A stretch of DNA of 64,000 nt from an uncultured Oleispira sp. (GTDB lineage: Bacteria > Pseudomonadota > Gammaproteobacteria > Pseudomonadales > Oceanobacteraceae), in NCBI GenBank assembly GCA_913061415.1, contig CAJXUD010000003.1, positions 124,001 through 188,000 on the forward strand, in the 5' to 3' direction. The notes below the pieces were generated by a model. The model was given only the letters and a program-made list of their open reading frames with translations, was not told where the DNA came from and ran no database searches. Position 1 is the stretch's first letter, and each line of letters starts with the position of its first letter. A program made the translations under genes and the position numbers. Shown here one piece after another: positions 63,279 to 64,000 of this stretch.

Positions 63279-63873
63279 GCGCTGTATAAATTGAATAAGC
63301 CGAATAAGCGGCTAATACCGATAAGGCAATAAACAAGGCTCCGCTAATGCGATGCAGCAGTACAATGGGAATACGTTGTAATAACGTTCGCCCTGCCCAG
63401 ACAGCCATGACCGAGGTTGTGACCAATGCGAGTGTTGAACCAAGCCAAACCGATGTGGGATTACCTTGGCTACTTAAGGCCACGACGGCGAGCTGGGTTT
63501 TGTCACCCAACTCGGCCAGTGTGATTAATACGAAGGTAGATAATAGAATATGTCGCTGGCTTTTTATTTGGATGTCGTCATCACTGATGCCTTCACCAGA
63601 GATGTCGTCATCACCGGCGCTGGCAAATAATGCATGCAGCCCAAAGCCTAAAAATAAAGCGCTCACAGCAATCGCAATGACGAGCTCTGGAATCCAGCCA
63701 GCAATTGCACTTCCAAAGATAACGGCAATACTATTGAGGAATAAAAAAGCCAGTATAGAACCCGCTAGAACAGGCGCAGCTCGATAACGAACCGCCAATG
63801 CCATGCAGACAAGCTGGCTTTTATCACCAATTTCAGCCGCTAATATTAAGAAATAGCTAGTCAACCAATCCAT
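63274..63873 (-). CDS. GDT1/TMEM165-family cation exporter (UPF0016)
   Basis: The 199-aa protein has six membrane segments in two repeats, each with the family signature: [15 protein letters not shown] (first half) and [15 protein letters not shown] (second half). Bacterial members export Mn(II) or act as cation/proton exchangers. The halves are joined by an acidic cytoplasmic loop ([18 protein letters not shown]). The start overlaps the end of the upstream gene by 17 bp, so they are probably translated together. Confidence 0.92.
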   Translation of the reverse strand: MDWLTSYFLILAAEIGDKSQLVCMALAVRYRAAPVLAGSILAFLFLNSIAVIFGSAIAGWIPELVIAIAVSALFLGFGLHALFASAGDDDISGEGISDDDIQIKSQRHILLSTFVLITLAELGDKTQLAVVALSSQGNPTSVWLGSTLALVTTSVMAVWAGRTLLQRIPIVLLHRISGALFIALSVLAAYSAYSIYTAL

Positions 63874-64000
63874 ATTGTTCTCTTAGGATTTCAACAATTT
63901 CTGCTTTTGGATTATCGGATAAAACGATTTTTTCACCAATGACTTTTTCTGCAATGCTTAAGTAGGTTTTGGAAAGATCCATTAACGCACTGGCCGGCAG
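63857..64000 (-). CDS. purC: C-terminal end of probable phosphoribosylaminoimidazole-succinocarboxamide synthase (runs off window)
   Basis: The last 47 residues of a gene enter from the right edge ([20 protein letters not shown], then [20 protein letters not shown] and YGLVD-stop). The sequence resembles the end of the SAICAR synthetase form found in many gammaproteobacteria (L-S-x-TY-x-x-IAEK-I-G). It overlaps the GDT1 gene by 17 bp. The assignment rests on a short C-terminal piece only. Confidence 0.5.
   Translation of the reverse strand: MPASALMDLSKTYLSIAEKVIGEKIVLSDNPKAEIVEILREQYGLVD

Noticed and set aside
1-64000. CRISPR arrays, tRNA or rRNA genes
   Set aside because: No regularly spaced repeats of CRISPR size and no tRNA-like or rRNA-like sequence was recognised on either strand.

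Overview
The window looks like a gammaproteobacterial chromosome, probably marine and perhaps Oceanospirillales-like. The basis is the gene families (umuD, pbpC-yfhM, MerC-type mercury uptake, YegD-like Hsp70) and the moderate to AT-rich composition; the genus cannot be set from sequence reading alone. It reads as an accessory region made of several blocks set beside ordinary housekeeping DNA.

Bases 1-15990 are the end of a heavy-metal island. A CzcCBA-type RND efflux operon (czcA runs off the left edge) is followed by a His-rich periplasmic protein. Next come a CDF transporter and a frameshifted methyltransferase, divergent from a CadR/PbrR-like MerR regulator with a clear 19-bp-spacer operator. 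After a gene-poor 1.2 kb stretch lies a compact merR-merC-merA operon. The island ends in four overlapping genes, three large tyrosine recombinases and one small protein, which matches the ginABCD signature of GInt elements. The element sits inside umuD: a 66-codon umuD stub with an intact LexA box remains at 15977-16256, pointing toward the gin operon.

Bases 16300-28340 are a patchwork of small and broken genes. A MATCAP/DUF1704 protease-like gene, an XRE regulator and a YceK/YidQ-like lipoprotein occur twice in tandem; a 661-bp stretch is identical in both copies and the second protease copy is decayed. Small membrane and secreted orphans follow. Next are an interrupted toxin-like remnant coupled to a small gene, a UvrD-type helicase tail, and two degraded copies of a DUF3427 helicase. 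Between the helicase copies is a broken pesticin-like muramidase followed by two paralogous periplasmic proteins, which looks like an orphan effector and its immunity genes.

Bases 28400-46142 are a DNA phosphorothioation defence island: the associated methyltransferase, dndA, dndB, dndC, dndD and dndE. Convergent to these lie seven genes. Two are an unknown protein and a second DGQHR (DndB-like) protein. The other five form a tight operon: a PLD-SF2 helicase, a 66-aa protein, a zinc-hook SMC ATPase, a 128-aa protein and a 931-aa protein combining HARE-HTH, RNA polymerase alpha-CTD-like and sigma region 4-like segments. No dndFGH genes are present, so this operon is the best candidate for the phosphorothioation-dependent effector and for a little-described system.

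Bases 46380-64000 return to ordinary content: two MOSC paralogues (one broken) flanking a cytochrome/lectin-like fusion and a solute-binding protein, then pbpC with a bacterial alpha-2-macroglobulin, a DUF3817 protein, a secreted sphingomyelinase-like enzyme, a CopD-like membrane protein, a YegD-like Hsp70, a GDT1 cation exporter and the tail of a probable purC.
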